A stretch of DNA of 64,000 nucleotides, taken from assembly GCA_022496805.1 (NCBI GenBank), contig CM040091.1, positions 10,220,336 through 10,284,335 of the forward strand. Reading direction: 5' to 3'. The notes beneath the pieces were generated by a model. It saw only the letters and a list, made by a program, of their open reading frames with translations, was not told where the DNA came from and did no database searches. Every line of letters begins with the position of its first letter. Within the stretch, counting starts at the first letter, position 1. This DNA is from Pohlia nutans. Lineage: Eukaryota > Streptophyta > Bryopsida > Bryales > Mniaceae. This document shows positions 1-10,039 of this stretch, piece by piece. The position numbers were made by a program, and so were the translations under genes.

Positions 1-13
1 CCGTCGCATCAAG

Positions 14-1723
14 ATGCCCTCCTCTTCCATTACCTCGCTCGCAGCAGAGATAGAGCTCGTCAGAAGTGTTACGGCCCTAGGTCATTTTGTAGGGAAGAAT
101 CCTGGTCTCAGACAGCTCCTCATTTGGGCTCGCTCCAAGCTCCATAGATCCTTTAAGAAAATAACCATTAGAGCCAACAACTGCTTCGAGGTAGAATTTG
201 AGGACCTGATAGGCTGCACAGAGGCCCTGCAGACCAGGTATTTCGAATTAGAAGGACAAGAGATAACCATTTCCGAATGGTCTCCATACTTTGAGCAAGA
301 AGGCTTTAACCCTAACTCCCGAGGCGTCGCCCTATGGGCACAAGTTGTTGGATTGCTCCCGATGCTACGTACAGAGAAATACCTGAGAGAAATAGTTTCA
401 ACCTTCACGCAAGTGCTCGAGGTTGAGACAACAGACACTTTTAGATCTAAGCTCTCAGAGCCTAGAGTTAGAATCCTCACCGAAAACGTAGACGACCTCC
501 CCAAAGTTATCATTCTTCCTAGAATTGACGGCAAGGGAGAAACAAAACACCTCATGGAATATAGCGGGCTGCCTACACAATGTGGCCGCTGTCGATCCTT
601 CGATCACACAGTGAGTAAGTGCCCACACCCTCGACTCCCTCATAAAGAAAGGGTCGCCAACGATAGGGTCCGACGAAACAAAGGTGCTTTTCCACCTCAA
701 ACAACGGCTCATGTAGGCAGACCCAGACCCAACAGCGGTAGGGATAACAGAGGCCCAATCCCTCTCTCGCAAACAGGTCAGAGATCTAACCCAATTAGAC
801 CCAACGACTCGGAAGAATGGCAGACAATTCGACCCAAATCTCGCAGCCAGAGAGCACTCGACTGGCGCCAAGAATGGCGACCGATTCCCCAGAATTCCCA
901 ACCGGTTCCCTTCATCACGCGCTTAGCATCTAATAGTGAACCTAGCCAGTCATCAGACACTCGAGGGAAGAACGACAATCCTGGGAAAAGACCAAACTTT
1001 GTTTGGGTTCCAACCCAGGCCAAACCCCCTGTCAAACAGAGCCCTGTCATCCAAGGAGACATTGGCTACAAATCACCGAGAATTCCATCCTCTTTCTGGC
1101 TAGCTTTAAAAGCCAACCTTCTTCCGACAGTCCCGTACCACTTAGCCCTCATTACTCCAGTCTTCTATAGAATTTCCGACACGGGCGCGAGTGAGATTCT
1201 AATTGATCACAAACACTCCTGGGACTCTCCGATCCTATCCTTCTACCTCACGGTAAATTCCTCGAAAGAAGAATGGACAACTAACTCGGCACAGGACCAC
1301 ATTACCAACGAAACCATGCTGTCCATGAGGAAAGTAGTCGCCCTACGGTACACTAAGCAGAACCCTCTCACTAAATGGGCCGATGCAACATGGAGATATG
1401 ACTATCGCAGGATCGACGACGACTCCTGCATATCTTTCTGGACAGCCCTAATTCCATAGGATGAAGACATATTTACACTCAAGACGAGGGAATCATGGAC
1501 CTGGATCCCCTTCTCAACATCGCTCAGTGCCTGTATCCGAACTAATCAGGAGACCCTTCACCAGTGGACCCTCTCGGCGGAGGACCTTAGATATTTGATC
1601 AGGCCTATCACACCGACGGCACTGCCAACAGACCAGAACTTCGAGTGGAACCTAGAAGACCATCTCTCGCCATCTGTAGCGGAGGACACAGAAGATCACA
1701 TGACCACTACTCATGAAGAATGA
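14..1723 (+). pseudogene. LINE ORF1, gag-like nucleic-acid-binding protein, interrupted by TAG
   Basis: ORF1 proteins of plant L1 elements bind the element RNA and form the ribonucleoprotein. The open part codes 481 residues from the ATG at 14. A CCHC zinc knuckle is visible at C190, C193, H198 and C203, preceded by a region resembling the plant DUF4283 domain and followed by a basic, Pro/Arg-rich stretch. A TAG at 1457-1459 stops it, but the same frame stays open for 87 more codons to a TGA at 1721-1723. That TGA overlaps the ORF2 ATG at 1713 by 11 bases, an arrangement suited to termination-reinitiation. I infer that the intact ORF1 ended at 1723 and that the TAG is a later mutation. Confidence 0.8.
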
Positions 1724-4400
1724 CCAACTTAACATAGCCTCATTCAACGTTCAAAGTTTTGGACGGGGAGCAGCGGGGGCTAGAAAACGCCGCGACATCA
1801 GAGACTTCTTCAGGCGCACGAAACCTAGGCCAGATATACTTTTATTACAGGAACACAAATTCTCCCTTCAGGAATGCAAGCAACGAACCAGATCGTTAGA
1901 TTTCCTCAGAGGTTCAGCGTTTTGGAATGAGGCTCAGTACTCGGCCGCTAAGGACAGCTTCAAAGGTGGCACCGGCATACTGATCTCACCCAAAATCTCC
2001 ACGATGCTCGTGGACCACGAGACTATAGTCCCAGGGAGGGTACAGTTCATCACGCTACAATTCACTAAAGATATCAAAGTGGGAATCTTGAACATATACG
2101 CGCACAATTATACGGGATCAAGAGCTCATCTTTGGAATTCCATTAGACACTATAATCTCCCAGAGGCGGAATGGATTATGGGAGGCGACTTCAACATGAT
2201 AGAAACACTCGAAGATAAACAAGGCAGAGCAGAGACAACAGGAAGAGGGGAATCAGAAATCAGAGCTTGGACACAACTACTTATTCACCTTGGACTACAT
2301 GATTCATTCCACCTCGACGAATTCAGAAGAGTGGGACAGAAAAAATTCACCTGGAACAACAGGAGGAATGGAGCGGGGATGATATGCTCAAGGCTGGACA
2401 GATTCTACGTCACATCAACGCTAGCGGACATTGGAGGACTAGCAGGGATCTGGAAAGGACTAGCACACATCTTCGACCACTCACCAATTTTTCTCAAAAT
2501 ACGACAAACTACAGTAAGGATTCTACACACACCAGCCTTTAATCGACAACTTTTGAAGAACGATGCAGGCAAAGCAATCTTACTCACGGCCTGGAGGGAC
2601 GCAATGCAAGCTAATAGTCAGCATACGATGAATTACCGTATCTTTAAAGCAATAGAAGCGGTCAAGATAGCAAGCGACATGGAAACCAAGCGACAACGTA
2701 AAGAATGGCAGAGGGAATTCGAAGGAGAATTCGAGGACGTATACTCAGCAGAAGCGAAACTACAAGACAACTGGTACAGTACAGAAGCGAGGACCAAACT
2801 CAACGCAGCGCAGGCAGAGCTACACCGAATTCGACAAGGAAGGCTAGGTCGCCAATACGACAAACAGGCGTCACAATGGACAACAACAGGCGACCGATGT
2901 AACAAAGATTTCTTTGTGCAGATGAACGGACAAAGAAAACCAGTTCTAATCCGTGAGCTCAACGACGAAGGAAGACTACTTTTTAATCAAGAAGATATGA
3001 AGGAGTATGCAGCACACTACTACAGGAAGCTCTATACACGAGACAGACAAGTAGACGATAACCACACAGCAAGACAAGACTGCCTGAGGAGCGTTCCACG
3101 ATGTGTAACCCCCGAGCAAAATGCCAGACTCACAGCCCCAGCTCGCGACCTCGAGTTACACACTGCCATCAAAGATCTAGCAATCGGCAAAGCACCGGGC
3201 AAGGACGGGGTTCCCATAGAATTCTTCCAAACCATGTACGAGGACATCAGCGAAGATCTGCTTCAGTTCGCCAACGAGGTGATTGACACTCACACCCTCA
3301 TTGGACTTCTAAATGTGAGTAAAATAGTGTTGCTCCCTAAGCAAGGCGATTTAACATTTCTTAAAAACTATCGGCCTATTTCCTTGCTTGGATTAGCTTA
3401 CAAAATTATAGCGAAACTCTATGTTAATAGAATAATAGATATGTTACCTCATTGGATCAAGCATTCGCAAACCGCCTTTGTCAAAGGGCGGTGTATATTT
3501 GACAACGTCCTTATGGCCTTTGAGGCCATGGACTGGGTAGAGGAAAGCCATCATGAAATGATCATGCTACTACTAGACTTTGAAAAGGCGTATGACCGAG
3601 TCAGCTGGCCCTTTCTAGAGAATACCATGCGACAAATGGGCTTTGGAGACACATGGATTTCTATGGTAATGACTTTGTACAAGGATGCTACGGCCATGGT
3701 TAGCTTTAACGGTGAACTTAGCCCTATTTTTCAGTTAGAAAGATCCGTTAGACAGGGCTGTCCATTAGCCCCTTACTTATACCTATTCATAGCCAATGTC
3801 TTAGCTCATATGATGGACGATGATAGCCGAGGATTCATTGGCATTACTCTACCCGACACTAACAAAGTCTCGAACATGATGTTCGCGGACGACACCAACT
3901 TACTACTTCACGGCACCGAGCATAATCTGGATAATGCAATGGCAGTTTTAACTGCCTTCTGTGACGCCTCGAGTGCCAAGGTTAACTGGACAAAAACGGT
4001 CGGCATATGGGCATCAAATCATGCCCGAACATGGACATGGGAACGGGACCCGGGAATGCGCTGGCTTCGACCATCCGAGTGCACGACGTACCTAGGGTTC
4101 CCACTGGGATACAAGATGCTAGCTGAGGAACGACACAATAAGGTCACCATGATGATCACGAAACAGCTCACGAAATGGGGCCCTAGAAACTTATCGCTAG
4201 CAGGACGAATACTCGTAGCAAATCAGGTCATATTGGCTGCAATATGGTACCTCTGTTCATGCGCGAGCGTGTCAGCCGACACGTTCAAGAAGGTTAAAGG
4301 AATAGTACGTAACTATGTCTGGGGAGCGAAGACAGGAAAACAGACACGCACGAAGATCCGCTGGGATTTCTACCGATCACGGAAGGGGGAGCAAAAATAA
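1713..4400 (+). pseudogene. LINE ORF2, N-terminal part: apurinic-like endonuclease and reverse transcriptase
   Basis: This frame encodes the enzymes of target-primed reverse transcription. The N-terminal endonuclease shows NIASFNVQSFG, LLLQEHK, GGDFNMIE, RLDRFYV and FDHSPIF, which are endonuclease/exonuclease/phosphatase family motifs. The reverse transcriptase follows with NYRPISLLG, LLDFEKAYDRVSW, VRQGCPLAPYLY and the catalytic FADD (near residues 724-727), the form usual in plant L1. The ATG at 1713 overlaps the end of the extended ORF1. The frame stops at 4400, but the thumb and C-terminal sequence continue in another frame. The switch lies at about 4365-4372, where one missing base is enough to explain it. 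The protein is therefore truncated here. Confidence 0.88.
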
Positions 4401-6025
4401 TAGACCCAGCGAAGCAAGCAGCAGCCCTCCTCATGAAAATTGTTATCAGAGCACTTCAGCCCGGATACGAGCCCTGGAAAGCTTTCGTACGCCATAACAT
4501 AGACAAAACCAGGATGACGGGAGGAAGATTGCTGAAGAACTCACATTGGCTAATGACATCACCCTCAGCACCTTTAGAATGCTCTTCCCTCTGGAAAGCC
4601 ACCTTTAAAGCTTGGGCCACTATAAGACAGGGACTGACTCAACATGCACCTACGACCCAAGCATCTATCTTCCGACAACCTCTCTTTGGAAATTCACTCC
4701 TTCGTAGCCCAATAGGCATTCCCTATGGACTCGAGTCGGCAACCAATTTCCATACTTGGCAAAAGAATAAAGTCTGGAAGCTACTCGATATATGGGATAT
4801 CACTACCGGCGATTGGCGCACAGTGAATGACTTGAAGCGACTTACCAAATCTCGCACGGTACCAGCTGAAAGAGAAGAAATAATTAGTAGTATACCCTGG
4901 AAACCACTAGACTATCAGCACATCCCGGACAACGAATGGGTCACACCAGACGTGACCGGACAAGTTAACCTCGTCTATCATATTTCAGGTTCGTTAGCAG
5001 ACTCTCGACGAGGAATTCTATTCAGACGATTAGACACCGAGCAATTGCTTCAGACATCTCGGTCCCCAGTTAGTTTACCCACAGGCAGCCTAGCTATAGT
5101 TAGAGTGGTCATAACCTTCGGCTCGGACAACAAATTCTCAGAGTACAATCCAACTAGTTGGTTAGGTGATCCGTTTAAGGCTTGGTTATTTGGTAGGAAG
5201 CCGGTAGTAGACCTAGCATGGGATCCGGCTGACTGGTCCTGGAAGAAGCAAGGCAGCCTTAAAGCGTGCTCTTTCTTTGAGTACACTACCAAATTAGGTT
5301 ACAGGATAGGGATTATAGAGAACAAACCCCGCCTTAAGATTATAGAGCTACTATGGACACATGGATTCAAGGCGACACAAACAAGGCAGCTGTTACAGCG
5401 AATATGGCACCCCTGGCTACGACGAAAGATAGCAGCGATGAATTGGCTAACGATCGAAGATGGCCTCCCGATTGGGGAATGGCGGCACAAAGCAAAATGG
5501 GAGGGCCTCTGCCGTCTATGCCACTCCCCAGTCATTGAATCCGCAGAACATGCATTACGATCATGCCCCAAGGTTGAAGAAGCATGGCGAAGGTACGGCG
5601 CACTTCGCACATCAGCGGAACTACCCAACGACTGTGACAACTGGAAGAATATCATACTAGGTCCACTCCACTCCCCCGGACTCGACACGATTCAAGACGC
5701 CACGGAGTGGGATGCAGCGAAGAAATGCCAGGTTACTACCAATACTTCATGGGACATACTAAGGGTTAACATTCTTTGGAATATTTGGGTGCAGAAATGC
5801 TCAGAAGAACTTAACAGCGAACCTTTTAGTATGGCACGGGTACTATACTACTCATGGCAGACCACTATCCATATCGGCATGGAGGCTTGGGCAAGTATAC
5901 ATCGCATCAAAAGAGGAGACAAACGGAGAGAGATACTTACAGCGGCATTCGAGTTGGTGTGGTACGCCGACTGCACCTTTGCTCAACAAGGGAACAAACC
6001 GAAGTGGATTACTACTCCGCCGTAA
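4371..6025 (+). pseudogene. LINE ORF2, C-terminal part with zf-RVT zinc-binding region
   Basis: This is the continuation of ORF2 in the shifted frame. It opens with LPITEGGAKIIDP, equivalent to the GGLGI-D motif that follows the RT thumb in plant L1 proteins. The zf-RVT-like motif CRLCHSPVIESAEHALRSC lies near 5510-5570, followed by tryptophan-rich sequence as in other plant LINE C-termini. The TAA at 6023-6025 is the only stop before 280 more open codons in the same frame, so it may be a mutation and not the true end. The ATG at 4433 is just an internal methionine; there is no reason to treat this as a separate gene. Confidence 0.8.
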
Positions 6026-6865
6026 ACCTTTCTACCACGGGTACTAGCTACTGAGACACCCTGCAGCCCGACACTCATCTCGGCTAGATCAATTTCTTCA
6101 GACAGTGTATCACATGATTCAGAGGATGACAGAGCATTAGATCAAGCAGTCGACGAATACCTAGAGGACATCATCAACGACATGGCCACACGCAAACAGA
6201 ATCGGGAGGCAACATCAACTGATCAAACAAGAGAAGAAACACCGAATACGGAAGATTACACGCCAGGAGTTCAAGTAGAAACAACCTCACCGAGCTGTGA
6301 AGAATTCACAGAACAAGCAGGAGAGGAACTCCCAAACGCAGAGGAGAGAGCTCACACAGAAGTAGAAGACGAGAGTACCGACACCAACTCCCTCACAGCA
6401 CAAACAGCAGACGCCTCGATAGATCAAGGCCCGTCCGCAGGTTATACCTTACGCTTCCCGAACTACATGGCGTACTCCTTTCCCAGGGTCAGTCCAGGAA
6501 CGGCCCGACGAATCGAAGACGACCTACAACTGGAGATCGACAACCTCTTAATGGAGCACGAGGCAGAACGGCACCGACTTCACGAGGAGGAACTCAAGAC
6601 CGATGCACAACGGCAACAAGAAGACAGAGCAGCCATCATCGTCCGCGACCGGACACAGAGGACTCCATATCAAAAAGAGGACTTACTAGGTATTGTCCGA
6701 GTAGCACGTGCCGACCCCAACTTTGTCGGCCTTACAGCGTTTGAGCTATATGCTCAAACTGCGCAACATCTTGAAGGCGACTCCTTCAATCAGTGGATGG
6801 CGGACGGCAGGAAATTCTTCTACCTCGGCCCTCGACACCCCGAACACCCCTCTTTCAAGTACTAA
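6026..6865 (+). pseudogene. Possible C-terminal extension of LINE ORF2, acidic and coiled-coil-like
   Basis: This open stretch follows the TAA at 6025 in the same frame and runs to the TAA ending at 6865. The first in-frame ATG is at 6182 and gives 227 residues. The sequence is rich in Glu, Asp and Thr up to about residue 80 of that ORF. It then has a charged heptad-like segment (LEIDNLLMEHEAERHRLHEE) that could form a coiled coil, and a more hydrophobic end. I recognise no domain. It may be an ORF2 tail cut off by a stop mutation, or a separate ORF3. The continuous frame over more than 150 bases upstream of the ATG favours the first reading. Confidence 0.55.
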
Positions 6866-7110
6866 CCCGTGAGAGACTCTAACCTTCTGCTCCGGAGTCC
6901 TGGCTTCTGTCAACGACGACAACTCCTCTCGGACAGATCGCGACTAATTCAGGGCGGGACTGCCAGTGACGTTGGGTAGCCTTTTGGGATTAGGGCTAGT
7001 TGCACGTTTTGCTTTTCTTGATACCCGGTTCCTTGGTTCCCGGCCCGTGGCCTACCAGGTCCCTGGCTATTCCCGCGCCTTGCGCACTTGTAACTTTTCT
7101 CTTTAACCCC
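6866..7110 (+). other. LINE 3' untranslated region or junction
   Basis: GC-richer non-coding sequence between the last LINE stop codon and the SINE-like repeat. No open frame or terminal poly(A) is seen, so the exact 3' end of the LINE is not resolved. It holds no gene. Confidence 0.4.
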
Positions 7111-7378
7111 GGTGGGGACTTTTTGGTTTGGAACTTGAGTAGCAATCGGGAGGTTGAGAGTTCAAATCCCACCGATGGCGATAGAGCTTGGGAAGCTATG
7201 GTGGGCCCCACCGCATGTGCGGGCAATTTCCGTGTAGTTGAAGTGGGTAGCGAGGAAAGTAATTATTTTATATTATATTATATTATATTATATTTTATAT
7301 TTTTTAATAATACTATTTTGATCAAATTTAGATATAAAAAGAAAAAAAAATCTAGATATGGAAAAGATGATGTCGCAT
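7110..7378 (+). mobile_element. tRNA-derived SINE, copy 1
   Basis: A GAGTTCAAATCCC motif (about 7158-7170) matches the RNA polymerase III B box of tRNA genes (GGTTCRANNCC). The sequence around it is repeated at 9030-9303 with only small differences, including the GTGGGCCCCACCGCATGTGC core and an AT-rich tail. Copy 1 has a poorer A-box region than copy 2 and looks truncated at its 5' side, where it abuts the LINE. A tRNA-like head, anonymous body and AT-rich tail fit a SINE. The family name is not known to me. Confidence 0.5.
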
Positions 7379-8340
7379 GAAAAACGCACTGAATCAGTGT
7401 AGTTTTAAAGACGATTAAAACACGACATTTGACGACTATAAAGAGTGCTGAATTCATACGTTTTCAATAGATGTATCAATCGTGTCGAATCAGTACTATA
7501 TCTGCTTGTACGAACATCGTGTCATATCAGTGTAGTTGCGATGAATGACGCAACGATGCGGAATCAGTGCGAAAATCGTACGAACCCTTGAAATATCGAA
7601 AATCGCACTGAATAAGTGCAGAATCAGTGGGGTCCGAAATTCCTGATGCGCCTCTTGGAAGATTGGACTCTCCGTGCCATGATCTTCAAAGTCACTTGCT
7701 GACTGCGATGGCGCATTGGGGCGTGGCGGAAACTGGGTGGGAGCTCCAGAACTACTTCCATTCTGGTATTCATAAATGGGAATGATGCTGTCATATCTTA
7801 ACACGATCTTGCACATCGGGCATGACTTCACTTGGTACTCTCATTTCCATTTGTACAAACACAACCAACATAACAAGTGACCGCATCCGGTCACGATTGA
7901 ATCCCCAGGGGGTTCCATGCAGACGATGGACATGAATTCATCTGGCTCGCCATGAACAATGATTTTGGAACCCATTAGCGACGAACTGCATCAGGAATTT
8001 CCGACCCCACTGATTCTGCACTGATTCAGTGCGTTTATCGTAAAACACTGATTCCGCACGTCATACGTGCATTTAGAAGTGTCGTTACAGTACGGAAGTG
8101 ACATGCATTACTAAGATGTCGATGCAGTGTCTTTTCCGTGATTATCAAAAAAGTATTGTTTCTGCACGGAAGTCGTGCTTGACGGAATCCGTGCGTTAAT
8201 CGTGTATCTACTTCACATGACTGATAAGACACGGATAACGTGCAATTTTAGTTAATGCGAATTCAGTATCGTATACGTATCATATTAATGCCTTTTGTTA
8301 TATTCGTGCGATTTCAGTATCTATTATAATGCAAATCATT
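7379..8340. mobile_element. DNA-transposon-like element with GAATCAGTG arms around a RING pseudogene
   Basis: The left arm (7379-7650) and right arm (7987-about 8340) are full of variants of GCACTGAATCAGTG, many of them palindromic. The inner arm ends are inverted copies: the left arm ends GGGGTCCGAAATTCCTGATG at about 7650, and the right arm starts with its near-exact complement at 7989. Dense short motifs in both orientations resemble the subterminal repeats of CACTA or hAT elements. Between the arms lies a decayed RING-finger coding segment, as in elements that capture host genes. Superfamily and outer ends are not resolved. The left arm recurs at 9304-9583 without the RING segment. Confidence 0.5.
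7654..7985 (-). pseudogene. RING-finger pseudogene enclosed by inverted arms
   Basis: Read on the minus strand, this matches the two RING genes at 12.9-13.9 kb. It opens MGSKIIVHGEPDEF, continues with a degenerate RING (TGCGHLLCWLCLYKWK, then SCPMCK) and ends IIPIYEYQNG with a PPRPNAPSQ tail. An in-frame TGA interrupts it right after KWK, and the first zinc-binding Cys of the RING is Ser, so a normal RING cannot form. The coding-like segment runs from one inverted arm to the other and has no intron. Its tail is closer to the 12912-13508 gene and its head to the 13522-13932 gene, so it probably derives from a third paralogue. Confidence 0.75.
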
Positions 8341-8364
8341 GTCGTACGACATCCGTGTACAATA

Positions 8365-8470
8365 TTTTAATATATTTTTTGGAATCTTTTGGAATCTTTT
8401 GGAATATTTCAATATGTTTTATATTATTTTGGAATATTTTGGAATATTCCAAGAATATTTCAAGAATATT
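8365..8470. repeat. AT-rich GGAATATTTT repeat, inverted copy at 47.9 kb
   Basis: Low-complexity sequence made of GGAATCTTTT and GGAATATTTT units. A stretch of about 55 bases with the same unit order occurs inverted at about 47877-47935, so this is a dispersed repeat and not only local slippage. Confidence 0.6.
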
Positions 8471-8639
8471 CTTTAAATTATACTTCCGGTTTAATTTCCC
8501 AAAACATTTTTAGATCTACATTTATAGAGTTTAGAAGCAATACACATTAAAATTTCAAAGAAATAACATTTTATATTTTTAGAATTCAAATTTGGTATTA
8601 TTGGTTGTCATTGTACTTTTCATCATAGGAGCAAAAAAA

Positions 8640-8986
8640 AATAGCTCACAACCACCACGATTTTGGCAAAAAATAAAAAAATTCAAAAAATAATGAAAAA
8701 AATCCTAGATATAGAAAACGTCCTGCATAATCTAGTGCAAAAAAAAATTGGAAAAAAAGTTTTTTTCACATAGTTAAAAACATTCAAAGTCCGCTGAAAA
8801 AAAAAAAACAGCTCACAGCCCTGAATCCCTGATCTGCCATCACGATTTTGGCAAAAATTTAAAAAATTCAAAAAATTATGAAAGAAATCCTAGATATAGA
8901 AAATGTCCTGAATAATCTAGTGCAAAAAAAAAATTGGAAAAAAAGTTTTTTTCACATAGTTAAAAACATTCAAAGTCCGCTGGAAA
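8640..8986. repeat. Tandem duplication of about 170 bp
   Basis: Two adjacent copies (about 8640-8800 and 8807-8986) share CACGATTTTGGCAAAAA, ATCCTAGATATAGAAAA and a last block TTCAAAGTCCGCTG. They differ mainly in A-run lengths and a short insertion. No coding potential is seen. Confidence 0.8.
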
Positions 8987-9029
8987 AAGAAGTTCGATAA
9001 TTACCAAAAGAGTTCCATTCTATGAATGA

Positions 9030-9303
9030 AGAGCTTGAGGTGGTTTGGTGGTTGGGAACTTGATTGGCAACCGGAAGGTTGAGAGTTCAAATCCCACCGT
9101 TGGCGATATAGAGCTTGGGAAGCCCAAGCTATGGTGGGCCCCACCGCATGTGCGGGCAATTTCCGTGTAATTGAAGTGGGTAGCGAGGAAAGTAATTATT
9201 TTATATTTTCTATTATTTTATTTTATTTTATATTTTTTAATAATATTATTTTGATCAAATTTAGATATAAAAAGAAAAGAAAATCTAGATATGGAAAAGA
9301 TGA
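9030..9303 (+). mobile_element. tRNA-derived SINE, copy 2
   Basis: The better copy of the SINE. A possible A box (TGGTTTGGTGGTTGG, about 9041-9055) lies about 30 bases upstream of a B box GAGTTCAAATCCC (about 9083-9095), the spacing of a tRNA head. The body matches 7172-7378 nearly base for base and is followed by a TTTTA-rich tail. Immediately downstream is the same GAATCAGTG arm that follows copy 1. Confidence 0.55.
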
Positions 9304-9583
9304 TGTCGCACGAAAAACGCACTGAATCAGTGTAGTTTTAAAGACGATTAAAACACGACATTTGACGACTATAAACAGTGCTGAATTCATACGTTTTCAA
9401 TGGATGTATCAATCGTGTCGAATCAGTACTATATCCGCTTGTACGAACATCGTGTCATATCAGTGTAGTTGCGATGAATGACGCAACGATACGGAATCAG
9501 TGCGAAAATCGTACGAACCCTTGAAATATCGGAACTCGCACTGAATCAGTGCAGAATCAGTGGGGTCCGAAATTCCTGATGTG
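9304..9583. repeat. Second copy of the GAATCAGTG-rich left arm
   Basis: Nearly identical to 7379-7650, with scattered substitutions. It ends at the same GAAATTCCTGATG. No inverted right arm and no RING fragment follow; sequence after 9583 is unrelated. It is thus a solo arm or a copy with a deleted interior. Confidence 0.75.
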
Positions 9584-10039
9584 ATTGCCTCTATAGTTAG
9601 GAACGTTGGAGTTGCTTGTGCACCTATAGTCCTAATTTTCATTGCTTAGTACTTTACTACTGATCGAAGAGGTTTAGATAGGGGTTGAAAAGAAATCAAC
9701 CTCTGGCCATTGAAATGAGCCATTGAATCAAGCTCTAAAATAATTTTTGAAACAAATTTCCAAGATCCAATTTCTACCACTTCCTTCTTCACACCCTTAC
9801 ACCATCTTGTTTGTAAATTTCTAGATTGGGTTGATAACAAAAGAAAACAAGCTTCTTAACATTGAACTTTCATATATCTAACCAATGACCTTTTAGTTAT
9901 TAGATTTACAAAAGCTCATAAGAAATACATGAAGAAATAAGAAGGATGATTGATTACACATGATCTAAAGAATTTTAGGAGGGAAATTAGTTACAGCAAG
10001 CTATACAATGAATGAATTGACCATAGGAACACACCAGGC
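9584..10039. other. Intergenic, no gene seen
   Basis: AT-rich sequence with only short open frames and no recognised motif. It separates the solo arm from the duplicated block that begins at about 10040. Confidence 0.5.

Larger units (their letters stand above)
1..6950 (+). mobile_element. L1-like LINE retrotransposon, nearly complete but inactive
   Basis: A non-LTR retrotransposon with the plant L1 layout: a gag-like ORF1 with a zinc knuckle, then a long ORF2 with endonuclease, reverse transcriptase and zf-RVT region. The 5' UTR lies outside the window, since ORF1 starts 14 bases from the edge. The 3' boundary is uncertain: coding stops at 6865 and non-coding sequence runs to about 7.1 kb, where a SINE begins; no clear poly(A) tail is seen. 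There are three lesions: an in-frame TAG at 1457-1459, a frameshift near 4365-4372 and an in-frame TAA at 6023-6025. The few lesions suggest a relatively recent insertion. Assignment to L1 follows from domain order and motifs, not from a phylogeny. Confidence 0.88.

Noticed and set aside
82..901. Minus-strand ORFs of 148-157 codons opposite LINE ORF1
   Set aside because: Shadows of the plus-strand ORF1, which has the zinc knuckle and continues correctly to ORF2.
7150..7180. Functional tRNA gene at the SINE B box
   Set aside because: The same sequence is repeated at 9083 with a long non-tRNA body and AT-rich tail, and no cloverleaf forms. A SINE explains it better.
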